Below, one piece after another: positions 10,468-21,380 of a stretch of DNA of 64,000 nucleotides. Where the stretch lies: contig JAJTTP010000017.1 of the NCBI GenBank assembly GCA_023313575.1, positions 124,001-188,000 on the forward strand, read 5' to 3'. The position numbers and the translations under genes were made by a program. The DNA comes from Eutypella sp. D-1 (lineage: Eukaryota > Ascomycota > Sordariomycetes > Xylariales > Diatrypaceae). The first letter of the stretch is position 1; each line of letters opens with the position of its first letter. The notes below the pieces were generated by a model. That model searched no databases. It saw only the letters and a program-made list of their open reading frames with translations, and was not told the DNA's origin.

Positions 10468-11713
10468 ATGTCGACTACGACAGGGTAAGGGGACCCGACT
10501 CTGGCTAACGTACGGTTGGGGAAGCCGGGATGGAAAGCCTTCGCAATAGCTAACAATGGGGGAACGGACTCCAGTGCCTTCATAGCAGGCGGTATAGCCG
10601 CCTGTGGTGCCGTCACGGCCACACATCCTTTCGAGACCGTTAAGATCAGGTACGCGACCCCCCCTACTTGCGTCCTTATGAAGGAAGGAAGGTTATGAGG
10701 AAAGGGAGAAGAAAAGAGAAACTCAAGCTTATCTTTCTTTGTTACCCCCTCCCCCGGGAAACTAGGATGCAACTGCAGGGCGAGCTCCAGTCGAAAGGCC
10801 ACCAACCACATCACTACAAGGGCCCCTTCCACGGCGTGACCGTGATCCTGCGGAACGAGGGCCTGCGGGGCATCTACCGCGGCCTGGGGTGCGCGTATGT
10901 GTACCAGATCCTGCTGAACGGGTGTCGGCTGGGGTTCTACGAGCCGATGCGGCACGGGCTGGCGTCGGTGCTGCTCAAGGACGGCGCCGCCCAGAACCTC
11001 GGCATCAACATGTTCTGCGGCGCGTCATCCGGCATCATCGGCGCCGCCGCGGGGAGCCCTTTCTTCCTCGTCAAGACCCGTCTGCAGAGCTACTCCCCTT
11101 TTCTGCCCGTCGGCACCCAGCACCGCTACCGCAACGCCCTCGATGGCACCTCCCAGATCTACCGCTCCGAGGGTATCGCCGGCCTCTACCGCGGCGTCGG
11201 CGCCGCCATGATCCGCACCGGCTTCGGCAGCTCCGTCCAGCTGCCCACCTACTTCTTTGCCAAGCGCAGACTGATGCGCCACCTCGGCATGCAGGAGGGC
11301 GCCCCCCTGCACCTGGCCAGCAGCACCGTGTCGGGGTTCGTCGTCTGCTGCGTCATGCATCCTCCCGGTCAGTCTTCCTCTCCTCTCTTCTTGCCCTTTC
11401 TTCCCCGTCCTCACCGACGATACCCATCCTCCCACTCTCGAAAATCGGGCTAACCCCCCCCCCCCCCCCACCAGACACCATCATGTCCCGCCTATACAAC
11501 CAGCACGGCAACCTGTACAAGGGCGTCTTCGACTGCCTGGGCAAGACGATCAAGACGGAGGGCTTCTTCGCCATATACAAGGGCTTCCTGCCGCACCTCG
11601 CCCGCATACTACCCCATACCATCCTCACCCTCAGCCTGGCGGAGCAGACCAACAAGCTCGTGCGCAAGCTCGAGCAGAAGATCCTGCCGCCGTCGGTGCT
11701 GAGCAAGGTTTAA
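10468..11713 (+). CDS. OAC1: mitochondrial carrier, oxaloacetate/sulfate transporter OAC1-like
   Basis: Four exons, 10468..10484, 10575..10649, 10766..11367 and 11475..11713, give 310 aa, the usual length for SLC25 carriers. All three introns are GT-AG and the joins keep frame. Three carrier repeats are visible, each with a PxD/ExxR/K-type signature: HPFETVKIR early, SPFFLVKTR in the middle and HPPDTIMSR late. Each is followed by the expected glycine-rich (YRG or YKG) helix. The order and the middle SPFFLVKTR motif fit Oac1 and SLC25A34/35, inner-membrane carriers of oxaloacetate, sulfate and related anions. Exon 1 is only 17 nt and was chosen because it alone gives an ATG in phase with a GTAAGG donor and CCAG acceptor, producing the short N-terminus MSTTTGAFIAGG. 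The last intron ends in a run of about 15 C before its AG. Substrate is inferred from family. Confidence 0.9.
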
Positions 11714-12293
11714 CAATAATATCACTTGGAAAGAAGGGTTAGGTTGTCAGACAAAAAAACACAGAGGGGGTCCATTGGGGGATGGGGTGGCGTACGGTTC
11801 TGGGTCAGGCCATCGTCCAATTGTTTTGAGTATATATATACCATAGACCAACAAGGGTTTGACGAATAGGGCTGGTGGTCGGGAGATACGAATTCAGGGG
11901 GGGTCGTTCAATTCGCCTGTGCCATACTTGTATATTCCGGCGGGTCGCGATTCCCGTCCGTCCATCTATTTAACGTCTTATAGAGAAGGGAAAGAGAAAA
12001 AAAAACCGGGTGGCCTAAAAGGAGAGAAGCCCTGTTTCAGAGGTTATCGCGGAACCTCATACGTATAAAATAGGGATAGCGGAGGGATTCCGGTTTCCAA
12101 AAGTACACACACCACAAAACCATCAGCTTGGTATCTTTATTCTAGTCCCGCAGCAAAGCAATTTTTCACACCGTGAAACTTTCCATCCCCATGGCTTTCT
12201 TAGGGGGGCTTCCCCCCCCCCCCCCCCCAACCTTTCGTGATTTGTCTTGTGCATTTATTTATGCCACGTCTTCCTCAGTAATCCACGTCCCCC
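11714..12293. other. convergent 3' intergenic region
   Basis: This lies between the convergent OAC1-like and CTU2 genes and holds both 3' UTRs. It contains a 17-C run at 12212..12228. No gene is seen. Confidence 0.7.
12212..12228. repeat. poly-C run, 17 bases
   Basis: This is an uninterrupted C17 homopolymer between two convergent genes, likely length-variable. Confidence 0.9.
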
Positions 12294-13676
12294 CTACCGG
12301 CGCGTAGACCTCTCGCACCCATAACACAACGCCTCCCCGATGCGCGCAGCAGTATCATCCTCGTCCTCGCCGATCTCGCCCCTCCACCGCTCATCACCGG
12401 TCCTATCCAGCGGGACGCCGCAGAGACCGCACCCCACCCCATCACCACCATCATCCTCCCCTCCGCCGCCGCGCCGCCCCAGCTTCCCCGTCGTGCGCAC
12501 CACATTCGCGACCACGGACGGGTAGCTCGCCTCCACCTCGCCGAAGTACCGCGCCATGACGTCGTCGATGCTGAGGTCGCGGTGCGAGACGACGGCAGGG
12601 GCGTCGCCGCGGCCCGGCGCCTGCGGCGGCAGCAGCGATGTTAATGGTGGCGTCGTGAGGTCCGTGTAGACGAGTAGTTCCTTCCGGAAGTGCTCGCGTA
12701 GTGGGTGGTACACTGGTATGCTGGACTGTTGCTGCTGCTTTTGCGGTGGAGCGGGAGTCGATGTTTCGTCCGCCGCGGGTGCATAGGTGGCGGCGGCGCC
12801 GCCGTCGCCGAGACCCAGTAGGCTGCGCATATCGACCTCTTCCTCCGAGTACGAAGATGAGGGGAGAGGAAACACTCCATCGTTCACGAGCCACGGCAGC
12901 GCGAACCCGCGGCCCTTGGCGGTCTCGGCGAGTGTCAGCTCCGCGAGCGCCGTCGTGCTGTGGCCCAGCAGCAGGGCGTCGCAGCCCAGACGCGCAGCGG
13001 ATGCCAGCAGCGCGCGCCGCGTCAGCAGCCTGCGCACGTCGGCGCGCGACGTCGCGGTCGGGAGGAGGTTCGCCCAGTGCTGCTGGTGGGCACCGGAACC
13101 GGCACCTTCCGTGCTGGCGGCGCTGGAAGATCCCTGTAGACCGACGGTCCGGATCTCGATGTCCGGGAACCGGGCGCGATAGCGCTGCAGGACCGCCTCC
13201 GTCCGCGCAGCAGCATCGCCGTCGTGGTCGTGCCCGTAGTCGACGACATGCACGGCGATGACGTCCCAGCGCGTGGTGCGCCCGCCCCTGCGGCGCTGGT
13301 GTCGTAGGTGCTCGTGCAGGATGTGCAGGAGCGCGGTGGAGGAGGCTCCCAGAGACAGGCCGAGCGCGTACCTCTGCCGCTGGTGCTGCGGGTCAGGGGG
13401 GAGCTTGGGACCCGACGCCCGCGTCTCCCGCTGGATCACCTCGAGACGCTTGACGCACTTGTTGACCACGAAGACGGCGAAGCATGACCTGTGCGCGTTG
13501 GTTTGAGTTCTTCTTTGGTCTGTATCCCAGTGTATAAGGGATTCGGATAATCACACTTACGAACACACTATTTCACCGTTACGCAGCTCGAGCGTCGCTT
13601 CTCCCTCTTTGCACCGGTTGCATCGTCGTGGTTGCGCTTGTGGCTCCTCCGACTCGGACCCCGCAGGACCCGACAT
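12294..13676 (-). CDS. CTU2: cytoplasmic tRNA 2-thiolation protein 2 (CTU2/NCS2)
   Basis: Exon 1 is 13676..13561 and exon 2 is 13488..12294. The 72-bp intron (13489..13560) has donor GTAAGT and acceptor CACAG, and the product is 436 aa. With its partner Ctu1/Ncs6 this protein thiolates the wobble uridine of Lys, Glu and Gln tRNAs (mcm5s2U pathway, downstream of Urm1). The N-terminus has two CxxC pairs (CNRC near residues 18-21 and CSSC near 37-40) that are complete only after splicing, which supports the intron. The degenerate P-loop region reads LSLGASSTALLHIL, lacking the SGGxDS motif of the catalytic partner, as expected for Ctu2. A C-terminal CGLCG and a final CYGC form a second cysteine cluster. 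Several poly-Q, poly-G and Ala/Gly insertions are present. Confidence 0.92.
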
Positions 13677-14136
13677 CTCAACTTGTTCTCCCGGGGAAAA
13701 AAAAAGGAAAACTTGGGATTGCGATATTATTTAGCAAAGCTGATTGTATTCTCTTTCTCTGTTCCCTTGAATATTATTCTGGTGCGTAGTTTGCTTTGCG
13801 ATCAAAAACCGAGGAGGATTGTTGAAATGGGCAAGTTCAATCCCTATGTATTATTGCCTTAGGGGGGTTTTCGCACTATAAAAAAGTTCTACCGGCGATA
13901 AGCTTAAAGCTTGTCCCCGCCCCCTGAACTTAAGAGGAAGCACTACCTATTACCATTCCCAAGTCCAGTGAACTTATACTACCCCTGAATTATTCTTACG
14001 GCCATTATATCACATACGAGTTGGAATTTTATGCAATCACCACGATAAGAACTGATTGGCGGCTGTACTTTTTTTTTGGCGCAGACTTGCTTGACTTCTA
14101 TCGATGAGGCCGGACAGACACATCCCTTGCCCACCC
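13677..14136. other. intergenic between tandem minus-strand genes
   Basis: This 460-bp gap separates the kinase 3' end from the CTU2 start. It holds the CTU2 promoter on its left side. No gene is seen. Confidence 0.65.
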
Positions 14137-15462
14137 CTATTTCTCTGACGTGACCTGGCCAAACAGACACTCGAGGTCACCTCCCTCAAACCAGGCACGC
14201 CGTTTCTCCCACCCATTCACAACGAGGTTCCTCCCCGTGCGCGCGACGGCCTCAACCTGATCCGGCGTGCCCCAGCCCTGGACCGACGTCCCAAAGCTGA
14301 TCAGGTGAACGCCAACCTGGATCGCCGTGCGGAAGGCGAAGTCCTCGTCGCTGACGCCGTAGGTTTCCACGAGCCCCTGGATCATCCACAGGCCGGCGTC
14401 GATGGACCTGTAGAGCCACAGCTGGTACAGCTCGGCGATCATCTGCCCAAGGTCCAGGTTTGGGACTCCCGGCTGCGCCAGCTCCCAGTCTACGACGAAC
14501 ACCGGGATGTCGCTGCCCTCTCGAACAGGAGAATTCGGCAGTAGAACGCTGGGGGGGGGGGCAAGTAAGCAAGTGTTAGATATAAACTTAAACCCCGACA
14601 TTCCATGTAAGGTAAGATGCGGAACATTGACGCTTCACTTACTTCCCCGTCCAGAAATCCCCATGGATGACTCGGTGCAGGTCACCCTGCTCGAGCTCTT
14701 TGATGGCCATACCCTTGACCTTTTCGAAAATCGGCTTGGCATCCCCTAAAATAGCCGGGAACTGCTCGACACGCTGCAGTAGCCATTCGAAATTGATCAT
14801 GTGCTTCAGCTGCTGGAGGTCCCTGCACTGATCCAAACCCAGTCGTAGGCCTTTTTGCTGCTGCTGCTGCTGCTGCTGCGTTGACTCTCCGTGGAGGCTG
14901 CGCAGCCATCTTCCGAGGGCCTTCCCGAGCTGCTGACACTGCGGCCTAAACGTCTCGGGTGTATGCGCGGGATACGTATTCAGCGCGTAGGTCTTCAGGT
15001 CGATGCCCTGGGCCAGGTATTCCTGGATCTGGGTGTTGTTTCCCTCGTCGAAGTATAAGACCCGGGGCGCCCTCACGGCGTACTTGAATTCATCGCCCGA
15101 ATCTGTCTTTCCGGTGATGGCCAAGTCCGCTAGTTGCCTTAGACATTCCTCTTCGTTGCGCTTCGCTTTGTTAGCCGAGCACACCCCTAAGTACGATGAG
15201 GTAGCGCGAGAATGGACGGGAGATGTTTCCGTACGCAACGTTGGAGGGTTAACTTGAACTCCGGGTTGTCTTTGATGTAGTCCTCACCGTGCTTCACCAG
15301 GACTTCTGTCGTGCCGTCCTCGAGCGGTGTTACGAGGGTGGCGCGATAGATAAAGTTGGCGGTGCCTCCCGATAGTTGTTTCAATGACGAGGATGCAAAA
15401 GGGGTGTTCTTGAGGGTATCGGCGACCTTGGTCATAACCTCGTCGCCTATTACCGGGGTCAT
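14137..15462 (-). CDS. aminoglycoside-phosphotransferase-fold kinase
   Basis: Proposed exons are 15462..15235, 15160..14643 and 14548..14137, giving 385 aa. The second intron (14549..14642, GTAAGT, C-run then CAG) is firm because it completes the catalytic motif HGDFWTGN across the junction. The first intron is less certain: donor GTACGG at 15234, branch CTAAC and acceptor GCGAAG give a clean frame. The protein has a nucleotide-binding N-lobe (LSGGTANFIYRA, then EVLVKHGEDYI), the catalytic loop VIHGDFWTGN and the metal-binding VVDWELAQPG, the hallmarks of the APH/choline-kinase fold. Methylthioribose kinase is a relative, but its diagnostic motifs are not clear here, so the substrate is open. 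A (CAG)n tract (14855..14878) encodes eight Gln in the middle. A cytosolic enzyme is likely, as no signal or membrane segment is seen. Confidence 0.82.
14855..14878 (-). repeat. coding CAG repeat (8 Gln)
   Basis: Seven CAG and one CAA codon on the minus strand lie inside the kinase gene. It is likely polymorphic in length. Confidence 0.9.
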
Positions 15463-16588
15463 TATTGAAAAAATGTGTTCACGTACTCGCTAACTGATGT
15501 TGTAGATGGTTGACGAAAATTGACGATGACGTAAAGCCCGCAGTGAAGTTCGCTTTGGCCTCGAAGATCCCCTTCGACGAGTGTCGATCTAAGGAAGTTA
15601 ATTAATATCACTCACCTATTAACTTTACGTCTTGCTGTATAAACTTTTTTTATTTGAGAAGACAGGCGCCCCTATCGTAAACAGATCGAAAACCCGACAG
15701 CCAGCAATTCAGCTTTCCTACTACGTTCGGCGAATGACTCAACCGGATTGGATTTAAAGACAACGCGCCAATGAACGAGTGGCCGGCACCCATCCGGACT
15801 CTTCTCATCCAACACACATCGAGCAGACGATGGCTTCCTTCATCAAACATTGAGCTCGGACCATCAAATGCTTGGAAGAAGAAGAAAAAAGCACATTCCG
15901 GCGCTCTTTCTCATGATCAGCTTGGAAGTGCACAATACAATTACAAAAACCGACATCAAGGTTCCGATTCTCTGTACATACATAGATGAGCAATCGCCAA
16001 GAAAAATGTCGCCCTGGACCAACCAGAGCCCTACCCACATCGAAATTACTCCTATCAGCCTAGTGTAGGCAAGTGATTTAAAAAGTGACGAGGTGATCAG
16101 TACGTATGACCAGGAGTTCGCCGGGCGACAACATCAAACAGACAACCGTTTCGTTTCACCCATTTTCCTCTCCGACGATTCGTCGGGGCAAGGGTGGACA
16201 CTGACTGACTTCATCATCCATGGACCGATCGGGGAAAAACCTGAGACAGAAAGCCACGAGGAGATCGCCCCGACCGGGTCCCTGATTGGCTGGAGCGCAC
16301 TCCCGGGACTTAGGACAGTTAGCGCAGGGGGTCTCCGGGGGGTGGTTCGCAGGCGTACTATGGTGGAACCCGTTCTTGGCCCGTCCGTCCTGGGCACTGG
16401 GGTGTTTGGGTTGTTAATAAGATTCCGGATAATGCAAAGTTGGCAGGCTGGCAAAGCAAGCGGGATATGGGCAAGGGGAGTACGAGAAAGAAAAAGGACT
16501 CATCCACTCAAGCACCGAAGATCCAAGACATCCTGGGCAAAGCGAACCACAGAATGGGCAAACTTGGCAAGGACTTGGAAGTGGGAAA

Positions 16589-16608
16589 GAGAGAGAGAGA
16601 GAGAGAGA
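16589..16608. repeat. GA microsatellite
   Basis: A (GA)10-type dinucleotide run. Confidence 0.9.
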
Positions 16609-17667
16609 CAAATTATTAGTAAATTACCCAGAGAAAAGTTCTGAGGGAGGATTCTCGACGTAATAATGTGTGATCGATCTTCTTGGCCGTTGTAAGGCGT
16701 TTGTTTGTGCAGGGTTAGATATGTCCTACTTGCCTGTCACCCTCCCTTCTCCATCCCCTTCTTCCTGGCTACCCACATCTAGATTCCCTCTGTTTTTTTC
16801 TTTTCTTCCTCTTCTTCTTATTCTCTCTTCAGGTACGTAGCAGTTATCACTGCCCTACACCTGTGACTTTGTTCCATACCTTAATACATCCAAGAAGCTG
16901 CGCTTCGTTCGCTTCATCTGCTTCAGTTTTTATTATTATTTGCGCGTCGCTGTGCGATACTGTATTCTTGAGACGGCCGCACGCCATAGCCTTTTTCTTC
17001 TTCTTCTTTTGCTTTACCCTTGTTTCTCCCTCCCACAGGTTTTTTTTTTTTTCTCTTCGAACCACGGCCCTAAGATCTGGCCACCTGAGAGTGCACGCTT
17101 AACCGCCGCGTCTCCCTTACCTTGGAGCGGTTTAAATCGCTGGCCTACCAAGTCGCGTCCAGTGACTTGTTATTAGACCATATTTTTTCTTTGCACCTTC
17201 ACATAGTCCCCCAGTGTAGGAGGAGCGATCGGGGGCTCCTTGGCAGGAGGGACTACAAAAAGGCGACTGGGAGCTTCGTGTCGGACGATAGGGAAAGAGG
17301 AAGAAAGGCCAAGAGAATTCCCGGCCCGGCTCTTTAAAAGTCGATCACTCACATTGTCCATCGAAGTGAACGCCATCATCGCTTGGGCCTCGACTCCCCC
17401 TCCCCAAGACTTTTACTTACCGGGGTTCCGGCCATTAGCTCCCGGAAGCAAAAGTGTGTATAGAAGTACTCTTTTTTTGCCGTCATCGAGCAACGGCTTG
17501 ACACACCCCACGTTTCGCCTCGGGAACTTCTCGATCCGCCCTTGCTAAGTGAGCCCGTTCACGGCTCGATCGCAACCAGGTCGCGGCGGGACAAACGTAC
17601 GATCTTGACTAGTCCACCATCGCCTATGCGGGAAACTCTCCTGCCCGCCTTTGAGGACCAGTAATTC

Positions 17668-17675
17668 TTATATAA
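17668..17675 (+). promoter_or_regulatory. TATA-like element of the six-cysteine protein gene
   Basis: The sequence TTATATAAC stands about 145 bp before the start codon at 17821. It is the best TATA match in that interval. Function is inferred from position. Confidence 0.4.
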
Positions 17676-17820
17676 CGCCTTGCCACTTTCTCGAAGGAGT
17701 ATCTGATCGACTCGTGAGTGACGTCGACAGAAGAGATCTTGTCCTAAAAGGACGACTACCTCCCGGTGGGAATAGCCTCCAAAACCAAAATTTATTAATA
17801 TCAAAAAACCCAAGAGAGAG

Positions 17821-18684
17821 ATGGCTCGGCGAAAGCAGCATCAACGGCGCCCGTTATGGCGGGCACTGATACTAGTCGGGATAGTAGCGCCGTCGTCGAC
17901 GGCGGCGCTCTCCATGACTAACTTCCAGATCATCACGTCGGAGAAGGTGACGTCGCGGTGCATGCGCGCGTACTCGCTGCCGGTGTCGGGCTGCGCCGTA
18001 ACGGACTTCGTGTTCGGGAACGAGTGCTCGGCGAGCTGCGTGCAGGGGCTGGAGGTGGCGGCGGCTCGCATCGAGAAGGCCTGCGCCGACGACGACATCG
18101 ACGCGGACTCGCTGCTCGGCATGATCGTGACGGGACACCTCGTCGAGGTGCTATGTCCGCGCAACGAACAGACGACCGTCACCACGACCGTCCGGCCGAC
18201 GACGGCCCTGCAGCCGACTCCCTCGGCAGGGCAGGACACGGACATCCAGGATCCGATCACCACGATACGCAATCCACCCGATACCACCACCGCCACGCGC
18301 GAGGAAACATCACCGACGGCAGAACCGACGCGGGGCGAGCAGACCACACGCTTAACCTCCCGGCCCTCAACATCCACAGATAGCCCAGCAGAGTCCGACA
18401 CCACGCCGACGACTCTACCCACATTCACGCTCGGGACATCCCCCACCAACACGATAACGCTGACGCCGTCCACGACAGCAGCGGACGACGACGCTGCCGC
18501 GCCGTCGGCGACGGGCGCCGGCCCCGAAGACGACGCCGACTCACGCAACGGCATCAACCCCGAGCTCCTGGGTGGCGGGAGCCCGTTCAACCCCCTCGCC
18601 GCGAGCGTGGGCGCGAGCATACGGCATCGCGTGTGCGGTGTGCTAGCGTCCGCATTAGCAGCAGCCGCCGTGTTGTTATTATAG
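17821..18684 (+). CDS. secreted six-cysteine protein, probably GPI-anchored
   Basis: A single exon encodes 287 aa. A basic N-terminus and hydrophobic core (ALILVGIVAP, residues 15-24) ending near ALS at 30 form a signal peptide. A compact domain of about 85 residues follows, with six cysteines at 47, 58, 69, 73, 88 and 112 and the motif NECSASCVQGLE. A Thr/Ser/Pro-rich, probably O-glycosylated stalk runs from about 117 to 240. The C-terminus is small residues followed by an Ala/Leu-rich hydrophobic tail, as in GPI-anchor signals. The cysteine domain resembles a widespread but uncharacterised family of fungal cell-surface proteins; it has six, not eight, cysteines, so it is not CFEM. A cell-wall or plasma-membrane role is inferred. 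Confidence 0.8.
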   Translation: MARRKQHQRRPLWRALILVGIVAPSSTAALSMTNFQIITSEKVTSRCMRAYSLPVSGCAVTDFVFGNECSASCVQGLEVAAARIEKACADDDIDADSLLGMIVTGHLVEVLCPRNEQTTVTTTVRPTTALQPTPSAGQDTDIQDPITTIRNPPDTTTATREETSPTAEPTRGEQTTRLTSRPSTSTDSPAESDTTPTTLPTFTLGTSPTNTITLTPSTTAADDDAAAPSATGAGPEDDADSRNGINPELLGGGSPFNPLAASVGASIRHRVCGVLASALAAAAVLLL

Positions 18685-19733
18685 TGGGGGGACGAAGTAA
18701 TAGGATAAAGGAGGGGGGGAAATACCCCTCGATTCCACAACTTATGTCTATTATGATGAATATGATGGGTATGAACGTCTGGTCTGTTCCGGTCTGGTCT
18801 GGTCTGGTCCGCAGTGGATAATAGCGAGTAATATGTACAATATGGGTTGAATTATCGGCTGGCTGGCGTAGCGAATAGGGGGAAGGAAAAGGTCTTGGGT
18901 GTTAGAAGGCCTTGCCATGCGGATAGGGGGTGATATTGGCGCGGTAGATCCGTTTGTGTAAGACTATGCTTCTTGAAGAAAGGAAAAGGGCCACAGCTGA
19001 AAAGGGTACGTCCCTTCAGTAGCGAATATAATACATAACAATACAAAGTACATCACACTGCGAAGTCGCGAAGTTTGTTCCAGCACTACTCTGCATGGTA
19101 GGCTATCACGGTGGGCTTGCTCCTCGCGGAACGGCTCCCACAGACCCGACTCGCGAGGAATTTGTATGTTGCTATTGGTAGGCATGCCCATCTTGCAAAT
19201 CAGATCAGCAAGACTCAATGAGGGGAAGTGAGTGAGTGACCGACGAAAATCCCCCTCGCCTCCCCGATATCCAAGGAATCATCATGTGTTTTACTCAACA
19301 ACAGAAACTCCAGCTGAGGGGTATTGCCATCACAAAATCAGATTGCCTGGAGCCTCTGAGCATCACAAGCAAAGTCTATCACATTCTGAAGAAACAAAAG
19401 GGGGTGGTGTTATTCAGTTTGGAATTCTTCACATTAATTTAGATCATCATAACTTGACTTATTCAAAGTCTACATATCGCTCCTGTTTCCCCATTCCCAG
19501 CGTCGGATGGGCCGCAAAACGCCTATCCAAAAACATACAAAAAGAAGAAAAAAATCCAAGCCACCGAATGGCCAAAAATCGCACAGCGATGAGAAGGGGG
19601 TATAGTATACATAGCATAAGTCAGTCAGGTCAGTAGTAGTAATATTACGTTAATCAATTATATCAAAATTAGGCAACGGGGGTGGGTGAGAGGGAGAGAG
19701 AGAGAAATAATAACAACGATAATCATCATTTCA
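18685..19733. other. convergent intergenic region
   Basis: About 1 kb between the 3' ends of the six-cysteine protein gene and the GPHR gene. It contains GGTCT repeats at 18791..18810. A 134-codon plus frame (19232..19636) shows no domain and is not called. Confidence 0.6.
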
Positions 19734-21380
19734 TCACGACCGTTTCTGGCCCAGCTCCTCCATGCCGACGTCGTCCCAGTCCTCGCCGAGCTCGCTGATC
19801 TTCCTGCCGACCCAGATACCCGCAGCGGTGGCGACGCTGGCGAGGAGGAACCAGCCCTCGAACCAGCGGTCGACGAAGCCGGGCTCCAGGGCGCTCTGCA
19901 GCGCGTCGCCGATGGCGCTGCCCACCTCCTTGGGCAGGTTGCTGCGGAGGAGCAGGCCCGCGGAGATCACGTAGATGGCGGTGATCTGGCCGACCAGCAG
20001 CGCCAGGTTCGCCTGCGCCTGGTACAGGATCCCCGGCGTCCACTTGGCGAAGAGGCGGAACGTCTGCCGCACGTTGTTCGCACTCGCCGCTAGGATGAAG
20101 CCGGAGAGCAGGAAGGAGATCTGCCTCGACCAGGCAATCTGATCCAGCTTAGGATCCCAGTGCCTCGCGAGGAGACCCAGAAAGCGGTTCACGGGGTCCG
20201 AGGACGAGAATGATGTCGCCGGGTAGTAAAACCGGCGCAATGTCGTTACTGTGGTCGCGGCTATGCGATAAACACAGTATATGCTGAAGATGTAGGTAGG
20301 TATAAAGAGGAGCTTGCCCAAGGGCGTGGACGCTCGCGCTGAGTCTGCCTGTCTTGCGCGAAGAGCGGATAAAGACGAAGCCAAGTTAGCCTCCATGGCT
20401 TCCAAGCCTGCAATTTCCAGGCGCAAGCTGCGAATCTCAGTTTGATCGCTGTCTCCTCGAATAGAACCTAACACCTTGGTGAAATACCCCGGTTTGTTGT
20501 CGGACGAGCTTTCCGCGACTTTGCGCTGCAAAGCCTGTAGGCGGTGCCGCTTGGTGAGAAGCATCTCGTTCGTGGCATCGAGCCCGGCCTGCTTTCGGGC
20601 AATATCAGAGTCGGTCACGGGGCGGCGCGAAGCTTTGCTTCCAAAGGTATGCCACGGTGAAGAAACAGAGGCAAAACCGGAAAGTAACGCCATGAGGGAG
20701 ATGCCAATAACTCCGATGCGCTCAAGACAGGCGCGCGCCAGGCCATTGGATGTCTCGGGGTTTTGTCTCGGTATCACAGAACTCGGCTTGGCCATGACCT
20801 CGCTGCCGACAGGAACGAGATTCCCAAGCGACCAGAATACAAAAAGCCATAGCCCGAAGACGGCAAATTGCAGAATCCAGGCAGCCCTAGGGATCTTCCC
20901 CTTCGAATTCCTCTGGAATGACCACCCAGACCCTGCGATGACGGATTGTAGCTCGAGGAAGGGAATGAGTACAACCAGTAAGAAGAGCAGGGTGGGCACG
21001 GTGATGCGCAATGCCACGGCGCGAGTATGAGGGCTGACTAGCTCTGATATCTCACATAATATCAACTCGCCCAGGATAGCGGCAAGTCCAATAGTGGTAG
21101 CAAATGTAGCGGCAGCGATTCGTCTATGGATGGACTTAGATCCATGCTCAGCATGGGCTTGTTGTAGCGATAAGGGGGCGTCGGCAGGGAGGAAATGGTC
21201 TTCGCCGTCGCGAGCAGTTTGTATCCGAGATAATTGGGGGTATAATTTACGAAGCACCAAGGTGGAAACTCCGGCGAATGTAAATATAAATGGGCTTAAA
21301 GATATTATTGTCGAGAAGGTTGAGGGCCCAGATAGACCGGGTGGTACGCATAGGTCTTCTTCGCAATCCGCGGAGCGCAT
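19734..21380 (-). CDS. GPHR: Golgi pH regulator (GPHR/ABA-GPCR family) homologue
   Basis: A single exon encodes 548 aa, typical of the family. Hydrophobic segments near residues 25-45, 90-110, 125-145 and 170-190 form the N-terminal membrane half. A hydrophilic coiled-coil-like middle (about 270-345, rich in Arg, Leu and Gln) and a second membrane half follow, starting with LLFIPTYIFSIYCVYRI, a hallmark of the C-terminal ABA-GPCR domain. Further segments include SFLLSGFILAAS and ITAIYVISAGLLLR. In animals GPHR is an anion channel that supports Golgi acidification; the plant relatives are GTG1/2. Filamentous fungi usually have one copy and yeast lacks it. The first ATG gives a short extracytosolic-like N-terminus consistent with homologues. 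Confidence 0.87.
   Translation of the reverse strand: MRSADCEEDLCVPPGLSGPSTFSTIISLSPFIFTFAGVSTLVLRKLYPQLSRIQTARDGEDHFLPADAPLSLQQAHAEHGSKSIHRRIAAATFATTIGLAAILGELILCEISELVSPHTRAVALRITVPTLLFLLVVLIPFLELQSVIAGSGWSFQRNSKGKIPRAAWILQFAVFGLWLFVFWSLGNLVPVGSEVMAKPSSVIPRQNPETSNGLARACLERIGVIGISLMALLSGFASVSSPWHTFGSKASRRPVTDSDIARKQAGLDATNEMLLTKRHRLQALQRKVAESSSDNKPGYFTKVLGSIRGDSDQTEIRSLRLEIAGLEAMEANLASSLSALRARQADSARASTPLGKLLFIPTYIFSIYCVYRIAATTVTTLRRFYYPATSFSSSDPVNRFLGLLARHWDPKLDQIAWSRQISFLLSGFILAASANNVRQTFRLFAKWTPGILYQAQANLALLVGQITAIYVISAGLLLRSNLPKEVGSAIGDALQSALEPGFVDRWFEGWFLLASVATAAGIWVGRKISELGEDWDDVGMEELGQKRS

Larger units (their letters stand above)
15463..17820. other. 2.4-kb divergent intergenic region
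   Basis: This lies between the kinase (minus) and the six-cysteine protein (plus). It contains promoters for both, a (GA)n tract and T-rich tracts near 16795 and 17040. A 183-codon plus frame (16093..16644) ends in GA-repeat-encoded Arg-Glu and has no recognisable domain, so I do not call it a gene. Confidence 0.6.

Noticed and set aside
16093..16644. 183-codon plus ORF
   Set aside because: It ends in GA-repeat-encoded Arg-Glu, has no domain, and codon composition is unlike neighbouring genes. Transcript evidence could change this.
19232..19636. 134-codon plus ORF
   Set aside because: No domain, weak composition, and it lies between convergent 3' ends.
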